Below, piece by piece: positions 13,479 to 25,858 of a stretch of 64,000 nt of DNA. Position 1 is the stretch's first letter; the number at the start of each line of letters is the position of its first letter. Both the position numbers and the translations under genes were made by a program. Location of the stretch: assembly GCA_900239685.1 (NCBI GenBank), contig OENT01000248.1, positions 1 to 64,000 of the forward strand, given 5' to 3'. The notes beneath the pieces were generated by a model that searched no databases, had not been told where the DNA came from, and was given only the letters and a program-made list of their open reading frames with translations. Origin of the DNA: Rotaria macrura. Lineage: Eukaryota; Rotifera; Eurotatoria; Philodinida; Philodinidae.

Positions 13479-13604
13479 CTAATCGGAAAGATTGTAACGT
13501 GAATTCTCGTATGCCTGTACATTAGCGACATTTATCTTAGAACGCGATAATGTGAGTAAGAACAAAAGAGTTGTACAAAAATATAGACGTATAGTGGTAG
13601 GCAT
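13479..13604 (-). CDS. Possible small secreted peptide (41 aa), uncertain
   Basis: A minus-strand frame starts MPTTIRLYFCTTLLFLLTLS and runs 41 codons to TAG. The N-terminus looks like a secretion signal: an early Arg, a long hydrophobic core and an AxxQA-like end before YENSRYNLSD. A TTTTAG acceptor-like site lies about 26 bases before the ATG, which has A at -3. A GTAAGC donor-like site follows about 14 bases after the stop, so the true last exon may lie elsewhere. I recognise no family. It could equally be a chance frame or a first exon whose frame I have misread. Confidence 0.25.
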   Translation of the reverse strand: MPTTIRLYFCTTLLFLLTLSRSKINVANVQAYENSRYNLSD

Positions 13605-14406
13605 AATTTCGAACTCTAATAAATCTCGACTAAAATAAGGATAGGATACCTGAAAATTAGAGTTCATGAACTCAATCAAAACATCTACGTCATGAGCATG
13701 AAGTCATCCTTATATGTTCAATTCAATGCAACGAGTTAGTAAGAAATGGTATCCAGTGTCACAGCAAGCATTTTTAACCTAAGTGCACTGTTTACCAAAA
13801 TCATTAGCATTTGTTATTAAACTCCTTTCTAAATTTTTCCGATTTTGATATATTGCTGCAACTTAGCCCATGATATTTTTTAATTCAAAACATCAGCTCG
13901 CTTGTTGCAACTTTATAAGGTCTTCTGACTATACTGAACCCTTGAAATTGACGTGACACTATATATTACATTGAGTTCCCATTAGAAAAAGATTCCTTTC
14001 CGAGATTTTTCGGCAATAGTATTCGACTCGAGACAATGTTTTAAAATCTTATTGAATTACAATCTAAGGAGAGCATTCGGGTGTTTTTCATCTCTCGAAT
14101 AACCATCGCAAGGTGGTCACAATTTTTAAACGCATTTATGAATGTCGATGATATTAAAAGAATTATTGGTTGGGCTATGGCCGCGAATCAAAGGAAATTG
14201 TTCGTTGCAGAACCAGCATTCTTGGCTATAAATACACTATTTTCAAAACGTTCCACTCTATCGATTTTGTGGGTCATCAATGTTCCTCTATATTTCTGTG
14301 ATTTGTCAAATTCGTCCACTACGTTGGATATCTCAATTGTTAGGAATTTTCTATATGATCGATCGTATGCTGATGATTCATAAGCATTTCAGGAACTCGG
14401 AAGTTC

Positions 14407-14412
14407 TTTATT
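14407..14412 (-). terminator. Poly(A) signal AATAAA for the dioxygenase-family gene
   Basis: TTTATT on the plus strand reads AATAAA on the minus strand, about 90 bases beyond the stop of the minus-strand gene ending at 14504. Position and sense suit a cleavage/polyadenylation signal. Such hexamers are common by chance in AT-rich DNA. Confidence 0.4.
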
Positions 14413-14503
14413 TATAGAATAGTTAGAAATGTCATTAGATCATAAATTTTTTTGACAATCCATTGCTAGACTTGTATGTTGCTGAATTAAAAGTCTATCT
14501 CAG

Positions 14504-15073
14504 TTATACATCATTAGAATTAGCCATGACATTTTTTAATCGATGAGCCGCCGCTTCTTGTGCATCTTTCGCGTTCATCTCCAAAAGTCGATCGAAGAAT
14601 CCTAAATCGAACCTATTCTGTACCGGATCGACAGCACCCATCCATAGTGCATATTCTGTATGGTCGATTTTCTCTAGTTCAACTTCACCAAATGGCATCG
14701 CCACATTTGGATGCACTAATATCTTCAATCCGTGTCTGTTCAACATCAACCAGGACAAAGCCACTCCTATTTGCCGTACAGCCTTTTCATTTCCTCCTTC
14801 TTGGATCACATCTCTAATTGGATTGATTCCCATCAGTTGTACGACCCACATTGGACCCTTGTGAGGGCCTCCTTCGAAATTCGGTGGACTATCGTATATG
14901 AAAGAGAATGTTGGACGAATGCCATGGCTATCGAGGTAGGAAAGAAAAGCTTCATATATTGAAATAGCTAGTGTGTGTTGTTCCATATCAAAGTAGACGT
15001 GAATGTCATAGCCACCTTTGAGACTTGTGAGTGGATCCAGAAAAGTGATTGTACCGCATTGAGCAGCTGCCAT
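14504..15073 (-). CDS. DOPA 4,5-dioxygenase-family protein
   Basis: Intronless, 189 residues. I start at the ATG at 15073 (MAAAQCG), with A at -3 and an in-frame TAA just upstream. The chain shows the spaced histidine motifs of the DOPA dioxygenase family: DIHVYFD with H25, EGGPHKGPMW, ILVHPNV and KIDHTEYALWMG. In fungi and plants such proteins are linked to extradiol cleavage of DOPA (betalain-type chemistry), while many bacterial members have no assigned substrate. The fold is small and the family domain ends near residue 145; the remaining C-terminal part has a helical, Ala/Glu-rich stretch. No signal peptide, so probably cytosolic. Family membership is well supported by the motifs; the substrate is not. 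The family is patchy in animals, so horizontal acquisition is possible but not shown here. Confidence 0.85.
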   Translation of the reverse strand: MAAAQCGTITFLDPLTSLKGGYDIHVYFDMEQHTLAISIYEAFLSYLDSHGIRPTFSFIYDSPPNFEGGPHKGPMWVVQLMGINPIRDVIQEGGNEKAVRQIGVALSWLMLNRHGLKILVHPNVAMPFGEVELEKIDHTEYALWMGAVDPVQNRFDLGFFDRLLEMNAKDAQEAAAHRLKNVMANSNDV

Positions 15074-18000
15074 AATTTTCTTCCACACTTATTATACTAT
15101 AGACTCTAAAATTAGCTTTGAAAAATGAACGATGTTGAAGAATATGATTCAAGTCCATTCAAGAGAATAGAGAGCATAATCAGAAAGATTAGAGAAATTC
15201 ATTGAATGTATTATGTAGTAACTGTTTTACTTTAACTCCGCATTTGTGACTATAGTTTATCAATGTATGAGTGAAATACATGAGTGTGCTTGCACAGAAG
15301 ACATTTAATCATGATCCATCACACCATGGTAAGGTCTAACAATTAAGATAATGAGCGGGATGAAAAACGCCACGCATATACTAATAATATACAGCAGAAC
15401 AATTTATGTTCAAGCGTCATGAAACCATAGTTATATATCAGCAACTATAAGTAATACTACAATGTAACAAAGAAAGTATATCTCAGTGTACTCTCAGCTC
15501 TTTCAACTACTCATCCGAGTCATCTAAATTGCTTTTCTTTTAATAAAACTTTTTCGACTTTATTCATAGGGCTTTTGAAGAAGACTAACAATGGTTCATC
15601 ATGAATACTTTCATTTTCACGTAAATGAGTCACACTAGTTTTCAGTTGAGTTTACGGCAACTATTTCACGTCCCAAACGTGGGTTTTCTCTGATACATAA
15701 TTTCATTCCATCAGAGTCGAATACGAAAGTTTCTCAAGATGGACACAATTCACTTGTTACACATGGTAGACAAAATGGGAACGAAATCGAACAAAGTTTC
15801 TGAAAAGAGATGAAATAATTTTCCAATCAGCATTCCGAACGTTTTTTTACTCACAATGGAAATTTACCAAGTATTCGATCGCTGTTGAACTCCTATTTTA
15901 TGCATTTATGAGTGAAAATAATATTTGAATAATCTGAAGAAGATTCGTGCCTACGTAAATCGACTAATAAGATAATAGAATTTTCTTGTTTCTATCAATT
16001 TTACGGCTATCTTGAAAACAGGCTGTTGAGTTTCTGCTGAGCATGTCAAACGATTAAAATATTTGATGAGAATTCCTCATAAAAAGGTTATTCCCAATTC
16101 ACAGTGCAATCTATCATCATATTTGACTATGAGAACATAATCTATTGGAATAATAATGGCAGTTGGTAATATTTATATATCAAGTGTTAACATGGTACTT
16201 GAGAGAACAGAGACGAATTCTAAAGAGCATTCATAATTTTATTCTCACAAACGTATAGACCCATATGCATGAATCATCTTTATATTCGACTATCATATTA
16301 GTTAGTAACCTATACATAAAGTAGGAGATCAGCATCACGAGATAATCTCAAGAAATGTTCTAGGAGTAACAATTGAAAAGGATTTCGTTTTTTTCATCGG
16401 CAAACCCCTAATTACAGCTGAATCATCAAAGACCATACAAATTGAGAAATGTCCAATTTTTTCATTCCGTGAAATAGATGTGTTTCACTGAATGAAAGCA
16501 GACGAATATCTCGTAAATGAGTCCAAAGCTAGTTTTTCCTCTCAGAGAACACTTCAACAATACACAGTGCACTAAATCAGATAGCAGTATGAGGTATCCT
16601 GTGTGAGAAAACTGGGTACAAACTTTTCAATAAAGAAAAGAAACTTGCTTTGCAATACTATTTATCAAGAAAAAAAGCACAATGTCATACATGATAAGAA
16701 CACTACTGATGCAGGTCTTTTTCTCCAGACTGTTAACTTTAAAACGCACTATCTTTATTGCAATGACGTAAACCTAGTAATAAATAACACAAAAGCATAT
16801 GCAATTCAACAACCCATACAATTCTCTTTTCATCCATCTAGATTTATTTTCAAATATATATAAAAACCTTGATTCCAATTACTATCAATGAATTTCTCTG
16901 ACCTATCGCATTTTCATTTTAAAAAAATTGTAAAACAGGGGCGGGAGTGTCGGCAACGATAATTTACTCTATTTATCACCTGACTGGTTGATTGATGCTC
17001 TTTTTCTTGGCATAAAATATTAAATGTACTAAAAGAGAATGTAATAGATCATGAACAGTATTTTTTAGGACTACATCACTGTAGTACGCTGAATTTATTT
17101 CTTGGTATGGAATATCAGTGGTAATTGGAGAAAAGAATAATTAATGTGCTCTCTGAAGTGGGAACAATTGTTTGGAGAATAATGCAGTCTGTTTTTCAAT
17201 TTCAAACTATTAAACGTTTTTCATTATTCAAGTTGAAGCGGTAGATATTTAGAATCATATTTTTAACTGAATATGACACACAAGGAGACTAACGGTGCTG
17301 AAAACATATTTAAACGCTCTGAAAAGACAATAAATCGGTGCTTTGTTCAGAATCGAAAATCAAGATTGTAAGCAAAGTACTCTCATTTCCTCGGTTTTCC
17401 ATCGTTCGATTTTTGAATGTGTAAACACGTTTTCTTTTCAGTAGTTTTTGTCAACTGCTTTTATCCCATTCGAAGAGTATTGTTTCTACTTGCTAAAAAC
17501 TATTGAAACCAAATCACCGTCAAAAACGAACCAACATCCGCAATGAGTAGTGTGACGATAAGAGTATTGACAGAACGATGAATCCTATGATGAATACAAT
17601 TATTCGAATAGATGAAATCGATCGTATCGCACAATTTCTACTTTTTTTAAAGCTTCTAATGTTCTTCCTCTATCAAAATTCGTGTTTATCAATGATTTCG
17701 AAGCAGTTTTAAATTATGACCTTTTAGATGTTTAAACAAAATACCGATTGGTTTCTGATTATCGGATGTATCCTTAAGTAATTTATAGCTTTATCTTCAC
17801 GATGTAGGTTACAGAGCGTATTTAGAAAAATTTTCGGCTCATTATCAAGAATCATTAGCTTCTTAAGTGTAATTTGTAAAGTGATTGCAGAACTGTTCAT
17901 GATTTCGTTGAAACTTGTGATTACAGTACAAATGCTCTTCTATACATGTATGAACAATTCATTCTATTGAAAAGGTTTTAATGTTTAGTCTTCTGGAGAA

Positions 18001-19914
18001 AGCGTGCAAGACTGGGATGAAGGTTTCTTTCTCTGTTCTATATGAAACAGTATAATTGAGATGGACAATTTAAGCAAGATTAGAAAAGAGAGAGCAACGA
18101 AGCAGCAAACGGCCGAACCATTGAAGAAAGTTTTAGGAGAAAACTTTTCAGCATATTTTTCCCTGTCTGTATGTTTGATTTTTGTTACTTTGCTATCCAA
18201 TACGACAATTGTTTCGGTCTGCTACTTTATGATGCGCTTGCCTCCCATATTGAATTCTGGCTTTCAATATGCTTGCCTCTTTAGCCAAGCTAGTTAGCAA
18301 GGATGACGTTGACCACTTGGAAATCTTTTTTTTCAATCAAAATGAATCGATAATAGATTCCATTGGGTCGAAAAACATACGACAAAAAATGTTGAATAAC
18401 GTTCTCAACATCAATTTTACGACTCTTGATAGAATTGATTCTTTTTTAAAGTTAACGAAAATTTGCATATAGTGTGACGAGGTCTATTCTAAGAACAGAT
18501 CGATATTTTATTCCTGATAGCTACCTGAAATAGTACTAAGAAATTGGATCCCGCTGTTTAGAGTCGAAAAATATTAATGAGAATACTCAGAATGTTTCTT
18601 CTCAAGTAGATGAATTCGATGGTTAAATTCCATATAATGAGTTGCATACTACTTAGACTTTGATACTAACAATACAGAGGTTGGTTCAAATCTGTAACAG
18701 CACTGGAACCGATCCGGTCTTCCGGTTCCGGCCCAGTTTGGAAAATCAGACGGCCTGCACAATACAGGCAATTAACCGGTTGAAAATTGTAAATAACTAT
18801 CTTCATTTTCTCTACTTTTGCTTTAAAAAAGTTATATTTGGCTTCTTCTGTAAAATACGAGGTTGATGAAATGATTTCCCTTCAGTGCTGGAACCAGTTC
18901 GGTTGAAAATGTCAAACGGGTTGATAAAAAAGACTGGCATTTCACTAGTTCAAAAGAATTCTGTAACCGATCTGGTCTGACAACCGGAACGAACGGGTTG
19001 GAATTTTTTTCCGGCTGGACCGGACCAGTCTTTTATTTCTGTCCGGTTCCAACTCAGGCCTGTAATCAATTCATGACAGATCTAATACTGAGAAAGAAAA
19101 TGTTCTTCTCCGTCGACAAAATGTTAGCCTGCATCATAGTCAGGGATTCGAATTTCGAATGATAGATTCAACTGGTTGAATCAAAGATACAGCTGGAAAA
19201 TATCACCTTTAAAATTTTCATCATTCTTTTCTTCGAAAATATATGCGCAAATCTTAACAGAAACCGTTTTTCTATCAAACTTTATACCCCAGTTGACTTT
19301 ACGACTTGAGTACAATGAATCATCGATTTCAATCGTATGATAACCGTGCACAAATATATGAAGACTAAAAATGCATGAATGATAGTTTTAGTCGATAACT
19401 TTCTCTAGTTTTCTCAAAACACTTGAATACTAATGAATTTTGTGCGCCTAGATGTCAGTATATATCGAAGAAACAAAATACTAATTATTAGATTGGCTAT
19501 CTAGATACAACGCCTCATTATGCCGTATTTGTTTATTTATTTCGTCCTTGTGTAAGAGAAATTCATTCAAAACCAATCCATCTGATTTTCATAAATATAG
19601 ATTATGTAAAAACTGCAAGTGTCTAGGTTATGACGACGTACTATGATACATATTTAGTCTTCATATCAACAATAATTGAAAGACTTCGACATCGACTGAA
19701 GTTTGCTATTTATCAACAGTTTTCTTGTCTTTAACCGTTTGTTTTGTCATATAAATACACAAATAAACCCGAAAACAGTGAATAGATCCTGTCAATTGTA
19801 ATACAAACAAAGCCTTATTTGTCATCTTAACGCCATTCATTCTGTGTATAGACTTTTTTTTTCGTTGAATTTCTTGTTCTTCTTTCTTTTTCGCACTGTA
19901 AAATATATATGTAA
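15074..19914. other. Intergenic with one dispersed repeat
   Basis: About 4.8 kb. Overlapping frames on both strands at 17985-18472 include hydrophobic segments, but neither strand gives a recognisable protein. The GGAACCGG-type repeat at 18696-19062 is listed separately. The last 200 bases before 19915 probably contain the SIAH promoter and 5' untranslated region; I see no distinctive TATA or initiator element I would defend. Confidence 0.45.
18696..19062 (+). repeat. Dispersed GGAACCGG-type repeat, copy 1
   Basis: Rich in CCGGTT/AACCGG words. Its two ends match, in reverse complement, the two ends of the longer element at 51965-52875. Shared stretches include the GGAACCGGACAGAAA-like end and an interior run around GTCAAACGGGTTGA. 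The repeated segment near AATAACTATCTTCATTTTCT is nearly identical in both. This copy is about 370 bp against about 910 bp for the other, so it looks internally deleted. No coding capacity seen; probably a non-autonomous transposable element. Confidence 0.7.
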
Positions 19915-22241
19915 ATGATGATGAAAAGCAACAGTAATGGGAATGGGAATTCAACTACATTTACTGTTCATGATCGTCTTGGTGCAGCTATTGCTCCGAA
20001 TACAAATTCATCACATTCTAGTACCACAACTTGTTCAATAAATTTATCAACATCTTCTAATTGTCAATCATTAACAACAACAACAGCAGCTACTAATAAT
20101 TCTACGAATACAAATTTAATGCCTGCTGGAAGTTTATCATCAGCAACAGCAGCATCATGTAATATAGCATCAGGAAATAGTAATAACAATGCATTATTAA
20201 CAACATCAAATGGTACGAATCAACATCAAGATTTAGTTAATTTATTTGAATGTCCTGTTTGTTTTGACTATGCTTTACCACCTATTCTTCAATGTCAATC
20301 GGGACATATTGTTTGTTCACAATGTCGACAGAAACTTTCATCGTGTCCAACTTGTCGTGGACCGTTAGGTAAGACACATATAGTCATTAATATTAGAAGA
20401 AAATTGGTTTCATTTTGCCAGTATAATTTCTGTGAAAACTTCCCATTCAAATGAATATAGAGCAATAGTCATGTTTCTTTCGCGCACGCAATTCGTTCTC
20501 TTACTTTAATCATCGATCTCAAGTGAGGAACAGACGAATTCATCGAAATTGTCAAAAAAATGAATAACTTAACAGATAAGAAATCATATTTTGTGTGAAG
20601 AACCTTATGAGAATAATGTTTTTATTTTTTACGAGTAAGATTTACGTCTAAGCTCGATCTGTCTTAGATCTTCACGATATTGTATGTTACAACTTTTATA
20701 ATTCTTAAATTTGAATAGAAAAGTCAATATAAAAGAAAAATTCATTCTACTTCAAAAGCATGTTTTTAAATATGTCAATTGAAAATATCAAAGCGATTGA
20801 GTGTACTCTTACGAGATGATAACATGATGGAAATTTAGAACTATATGGATAGAATCTACAAGAAACGATTGTCAGTTCGTTTTCATATATCTTCAAAGAA
20901 TTTTATGTCAGACTGGTACTTCAAAATCGTTTTGTTTTAAGAATTATTTTATTTTATTTTAAACATATATTAAGGTAACATACGTAATCTTGGTATGGAA
21001 AAAGTAGCTGATACAATAGTATTTCCTTGTAAATATCAAACCAATGGTTGTTTATTAAGTTTAATGCATAAACATAAATTAGAACATGAAGATTGCTGTG
21101 ATTTTCGTCCGGTAAGAAAAGAATATTTATCAAATTTTATTATTTATTTCTTTTCTTTTCTTGTTTTCAAGTATATGTGTCCATGTCCTGGGGCTTCATG
21201 TAAATGGCAAGGTAGTCTTGAAAATGTAATGCAACATCTATGGCTTGCACATAAATCAATAACAACACTACAAGGTGAAGATATTGTATTTTTAGCAACG
21301 GATATTACCTTACCAGGAGCCGTCGATTGGGTATGTTTGAGTCACATTTTTATATACATTGGTTTACAAAAATTGCTTGGATGCGTCATTTTCACTATCA
21401 CTCCTTCAGACAGCATTCTTTTTTGTCAGTTTTAGTACAGTTTGATAGCTCATGAAGAACAGTACAGGCATATCATTTAATAATCTTTCTATTCCTCTTC
21501 ACAGGAAAAATACAGAACAGAATTCTAAAAATTTTAAGTCACAAAAAGATTACACGTACGACATAGACCTATATTATTCGGTGACACAAGCAGAGATTAA
21601 TGTCACGTCACACATAAAATGTAGAAAACAAAAAAAGAACGTCGATAAGAAGACTTGAAAAATTTACCTTTGCGACAAAAATCGACCACCCTGATAGTTC
21701 ATTGGAAAATTAAAGAAGTTACTTAAAACTGGCGCTCATCATGAAAATTTTATAATACTGTTCTGTATATCTCTTGCGGAGATGTATGGAAAAAATAATC
21801 ATTGGATAGTGTTCTTTGTTGGCTATCAAAATATGCTTCAACCATAAGAAAAAGAATGTTGCCTGTCAGAGAAGTTGCGTGTGCAATCTTATTTTTGCAA
21901 ACTACCGTCTATCAAATAGAAAATCATATTACATTGTTTAGGTTATGATGCAATCATGTTTTGGCCATCATTTTATGCTTGTATTAGAAAAACAAGAGCA
22001 ACAATTTTTTGCCATTGTTCAATTGATTGGTAGTCGACAACAAGCAGAAAAATTTGTCTATCGTTTAGAATTAAATGGTAGTAAACGACGACTAACATGG
22101 GAAAGTACACCGAAATCTATACATGACGGTATTCAACAAGCTATACTTCTAAGTGATTGTCTTGTATTTGATGGAGCAACAGCATTGCTATTTAGTGAAA
22201 ATGGCAATTTAGCTATCAATGTAACTGTATCCATCGGTTGA
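19915..22241 (+). CDS. SIAH1: SIAH-type RING E3 ubiquitin ligase
   Basis: Predicted 349 residues in four exons: 19915-20368, 20975-21111, 21172-21330 and 21942-22241, with introns of 606, 60 and 611 bp. All junctions follow GT/AG and phases agree. The first about 105 residues are Ser/Thr/Asn-rich and unlike vertebrate SIAH. A C3HC4 RING follows (about 113-148: [16 protein letters not shown]). Next come the SIAH zinc fingers (FPCKY..., [12 protein letters not shown]) and the substrate-binding domain with [27 protein letters not shown] and [14 protein letters not shown], ending NVTVSIG. SIAH proteins bind E2 enzymes through the RING, dimerise through the C-terminal domain and send targets to the proteasome. 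The third intron contains a dispersed repeat shared with a myosin intron. Assignment is very secure; vertebrate SIAH1 versus SIAH2 cannot be distinguished. Confidence 0.95.
21575..21926 (+). repeat. Intronic dispersed repeat, copy 1 (shared with myosin intron)
   Basis: Lies in the third SIAH intron. It matches 59480-59882 in the same orientation over several blocks: TAGTTCATTGGAAAATT, CTCATCATGA, ATCATTG-x-TAGT-x-TTCTTTGTTGG, and CAAACTACCG followed by ATCAAATAGAAAAT. The blocks appear in the same order with insertions and deletions between them, as expected of two old copies of one element. No coding content or clear termini. Confidence 0.6.
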
Positions 22242-22251
22242 TTTGAACTTC

Positions 22252-22284
22252 AATATATATATTAAATATATATATATATATATA
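22252..22284. repeat. (TA)n microsatellite
   Basis: Alternating T and A directly after the SIAH stop codon, interrupted once by AA. Similar TA runs occur at 32503-32519, 46197-46212, 54010-54030, 55403-55423 and 57649-57662. Confidence 0.85.
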
Positions 22285-22739
22285 GGTGTATCTAGCCGCA
22301 TTTTGTTTCTCTATTTGAGTTTTATGTTGCTTTTCTTTCATTTCTTTTTCTTTATCCAAGAATACATTTTCGTTTGTTTTTGATTGAACACGACTCGACA
22401 TCACATGATTGCAAACGATACAATTTTTGGTACAAGAAGAAATCAGAATATTCAAACCAACCAGCGTATCATGCAGCTATTGGATAATTCTGTTAGTTTG
22501 ACGTTGGCTTATTTTTCACATAACGATAACCAGTTGACACTTGCCATTGAAAGCCGACATAATTCAAAATCGTTTCGTATGCAATTTTTATACAAAAGAA
22601 ATATTTGATACTAATAATTTAAAGTTCTTCCGTCAGTCCAATAACGAGTCCTTCTCGAAGAAGAAATAATTCATGAATGCATGATGATCAAGATTGTATC
22701 AGAATTTACAGTAGCCCTAAGAGATGTTCATTTAGTATC

Positions 22740-22817
22740 GTAACATGGAGAATCAAAATCTCGAAAATGTTCCATATAGAATGAAACTTTAAAAAAATTT
22801 CAATATCACGTTTCTGT
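22740..22817 (+). repeat. Dispersed repeat of about 80 bp, copy 1
   Basis: Contains TCAAAATCTCGAAAATGT followed by CATATAGAATGAAACTT. The same words in the same order occur in reverse complement at 28191-28270, ending in both cases near TTTCTGT. Similarity falls off sharply outside, so this is a short element or fragment. Confidence 0.65.
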
Positions 22818-23946
22818 CAGTTTATTCTGTTAAATAGAAAAATCTTACTTTTTTCCATTGCCTTTTTTAGTTTAAAAATAAAAGAGACATATGACAAATT
22901 TTACTTTTCTCTATATCAAATACACTGACAAAATTGTGAGATAGACATACAAAAATGAAATTATCTATTTTTTACATTCCTTGCAATCAAGGAATATAAT
23001 TCTTGTAAATATTTCTGAGTGTCGATTTTTAAATGATGGGATCGAGTTGAAAATGTTTTGAGATTATCTGACATGAGTCACACTTTTAAATGTCAACACG
23101 TCCACCGTTAGACTGTGAGTAATGGTGTTTGTATGTGGCCCTTCGGTGTGTATGAAAGTCAATACAAGATCTCCACTCACACACGAACTCGTATGGGAAC
23201 GAATAGGTTGCTATATGAATGGGTGGCGCGATAGTTGAGCGTGATTTAAAGAACAAGAAAATCACTTTATTTAGTTGAGACAGCATTCATATCAAAAATT
23301 AAACAGAGCTCTTGCTCTTTTAAAATACAATTCTCTTGGTATCAAATGAAAAGATAAAACTAGTAGTGGTTCATGGAACGGTTCGATTTTTTAATTTAGC
23401 AATCCTAGCCTGTAACTGTTCAATAATTATCGAATTGGTGTGCTGTTCGATTTTCAAGCCCTTGATCTATTCATAGATTGATGGGTTTTCTCGTCCTGAA
23501 TACTAAGCAAAATCTCTGTGCAATTTCATCGTGAAAAGAGATCAGGAATCATACTACTTGAATAGCCGAGTGCCAGCTTTCTGATGAGTTGCTCGTTCGA
23601 GATGTTGATGCTTCAACCTCGAAAAACAATTCCAAATCATAACTGAAACGTGAGGAGCACAGCGTCGATTGGTACGAAATGAACGTTGAAAAAATTATCC
23701 TTGAAATAGTCGACCAATTCTAAGTTAGTTATCAGCATAGATATTTTGAATTCATGAACTGCGCTATCAAGGAATTATGAGACGTGGCAGGTTTACACGC
23801 ATTTTCATACTGCATCTACGTACATGAACAACCGTTGATTTCGTGTCTTGCTTTTTACATCAATGAAGGCTCAACTGTCAGTGCACCATTTGCGTGAATT
23901 ATATTTTTATGTTAGTAACGACTGAATATTTCTCGACATTTTGTCC

Positions 23947-24008
23947 CAGAGCTGAGCAAAATACTCGAAGAATTCGTACTAGAAGAAAATCGTACTTGTT
24001 CAGTTCTG
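23947..24008 (-). mobile_element. 62-bp hAT-like mini-element, degenerate copy
   Basis: Begins CAGAGCTGAGCAAAATACTC and ends TTGTTCAGTTCTG. In reverse complement it matches the whole of the element at 27860-27921, with the same 62-bp length and substitutions only. Terminal repeats are partly decayed. The flanking 8-mers agree at about five of eight positions, consistent with an old target-site duplication. Confidence 0.6.
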
Positions 24009-24531
24009 CTTGGTACTTTCGATACTTCTCGCTTGTCAGCATTTTGACTTTCTATGTTTTCCTATCTAAACAGAAATTTCATTTGAAGGAGGTACAACAT
24101 TCGCCTTCGATTTTGCTATGGATTCATTCGACGAATTCTAATAGTAAAAGTCGCTGAATTTTCATAACAGTGAATATATTAAATTACAGCTCTATGAAAT
24201 TTTTTAAGTAGTTGTTTTATGTGAGGCTATCTTTAGTATAAAAACAAGAATAAATCTGTGGCTGAACATGAAGAATTGGTATTGAAATTTAATCCATAGA
24301 AATACTATCATTATGGTGATATGACGCTCAGTCAATGGATAAATGCGTCTTTAATTATTATCAATAGAAGTTAATTTGCAACGTCGTCAATATTATTCGA
24401 AAAGTTTCTTAATTCGTAAAAATTTTTAACTGCTTATCTGAAGAAAATTCTGTTCAACTATGTACGCACATTTGACTACTACTTAGTGCTGAAGACACAA
24501 AATCGTAGTCGGTTGCTACAAAGAACTAAAA

Positions 24532-24577
24532 AGCTTGTTAGCGCAGCCTCGTTGGGGCTAAAATGTGGAACTCACAT
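24532..24577 (+). repeat. TTGTTAGCGCA...TAAAATGTGGAAC repeat, copy 1
   Basis: The motif TTGTTAGC, a gap of about 15 bases, then TAAAATGTGGAAC recurs at 35802-35848 and, more diverged, at 37914-37965, all on the plus strand with equal spacing. Probably the conserved core of a decayed transposable element. Confidence 0.5.
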
Positions 24578-24845
24578 ATCTATAGCTTCGTGTGCTAACA
24601 GAAATCTAATATGGCACATCTTTTTGCATCGTCCTTCTCTGATAGACGCCTTATTTTTCATGTTCATTGTTGCTATCTACTCGTTAGTTTCCATTTTTCA
24701 TTGTTCATTTTTCTTAATTTAGTATATTTTTTTATTAAAAACATTAGAAGAAGCGGCAAATAATGTTGAGATATATGACGATAATAGAATGTTGGTTGCT
24801 ATTTCTGTAATGGATTCATACAGTTGTTTCTAGGGTCTGTAATGA

Positions 24846-24975
24846 GACGGTGGGGAGGGGGGGGCGGACGTTGGTACCCCTCTATGGGAGAGGCGTCTGG
24901 AATTTCCCAGGGGGGGGGGGCTGTCTAAGAACCCATGGGAGTGTGTGGACTCAGGGACTATGTCTGTAGTGGAGG
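24846..24975 (+). repeat. G-rich block with G8 and G11 tracts
   Basis: Contains GGGG-A-GGGGGGGG (24852-24864), an 11-base G run (24910-24920) and GGAGGGGGTAGGG near 24962-24974 in an otherwise AT-rich setting. Four or more G-runs lie within about 120 bases, so G-quadruplex folding is plausible. CCCATGGG words and the base bias suggest a transposon remnant. Confidence 0.5.
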
Positions 24976-25858
24976 GGGTAGGGAGCATAAAAAATCTCAC
25001 TCTTTAACTTCCACTCACTATTTTCTTCGGAAACATTTGTGAGTTCCACAAAATACAAACTATAGCTTCTTTGATGTATCTATAGTTTTTCATTTCTCTC
25101 TATCAACGAAGATGAGTGTTTCCTTTCGTGAAATAAACTAAGTACATACACAGCATCGTTTATGACAAACAACTGTGTAAGAATTAATCAGAAAAAAACT
25201 AAATATTGTTTAGTAATAGAATTTTTTGTATGAGATCTAATGTCCTCTCGGTATAAAATGATATCAAGCTATTGAAACTTTGCTAATATAGAATTAGCAT
25301 TGCATGCACGATTGAATAATGTTCACTAGACCTAAGTAATGTACTTAGTCAAAAGTAGAAACTCTTATTTCTTAATCATAAGCTTACCTAATATTTCTGT
25401 TAAATGAATAAGATATCTGCCGTAATGTTCTTTAACTTTCTAAAACGACATCGCTTGACCGATTCATATCAATACCAAGCTTTTTCATAAAACGTTTTTA
25501 TCTAGAGGCTTACAAAACTTGATAGCTTTTCAAACAAAAATTTGACAGTGCAGCGCATGTGAGCCTGCGATATCGAACTCACCTATCTTCTTCAACTTTT
25601 TTATATAAATACAAAAAATACAGAAAGTGTAAAATCAAGGATTCACTTTGGTACTACATATTCTAACAGACACCTAATTTTCAGAGTTCTTCTTTTTGAG
25701 TTTTGAAAATTTATTGTCATAAGAATTCAATTCGATGGAGAAAGAAGATATTCCATATTACTTTTTCGACACTAGTTAGTCAGATGTGTAAAAAGGATTA
25801 GAGTACTGCCACCCGAAGGTCGGGTACGGGTAGGTATTTAATGAATAAAGATAATTAA

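Larger units (their letters stand above)
10384..14503. other. Intergenic, no conserved gene recognised
   Basis: About 4.1 kb, AT-rich. Minus-strand frames at 11547-11804 and 12205-12453 are hydrophobic but low in complexity, with no family motif. A small signal-peptide-like frame at 13479-13604 is listed separately at low confidence. Frames near 14081-14400 are open on both strands for about 60-100 codons without a recognisable product and may be a decayed gene. Confidence 0.45.

Noticed and set aside
14081..14400. About 100-codon plus-strand frame, and an opposed minus-strand frame with THKIDRVERFEN
   Set aside because: The plus frame starts with GTG and matches nothing; the minus segment vaguely recalls PARP-type catalytic starts but is short and isolated, so I do not call a gene.
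17985..18472. Overlapping hydrophobic frames on both strands
   Set aside because: They contradict each other, lack family motifs and splice support, and hydrophobic frames are common in AT-rich DNA.
22384..22608. Open frame directly after SIAH, considered as a further SIAH exon
   Set aside because: The fourth exon already ends in the family C-terminus (NVTVSIG) with a stop at 22241; the later frame has no SIAH similarity and no needed junction.
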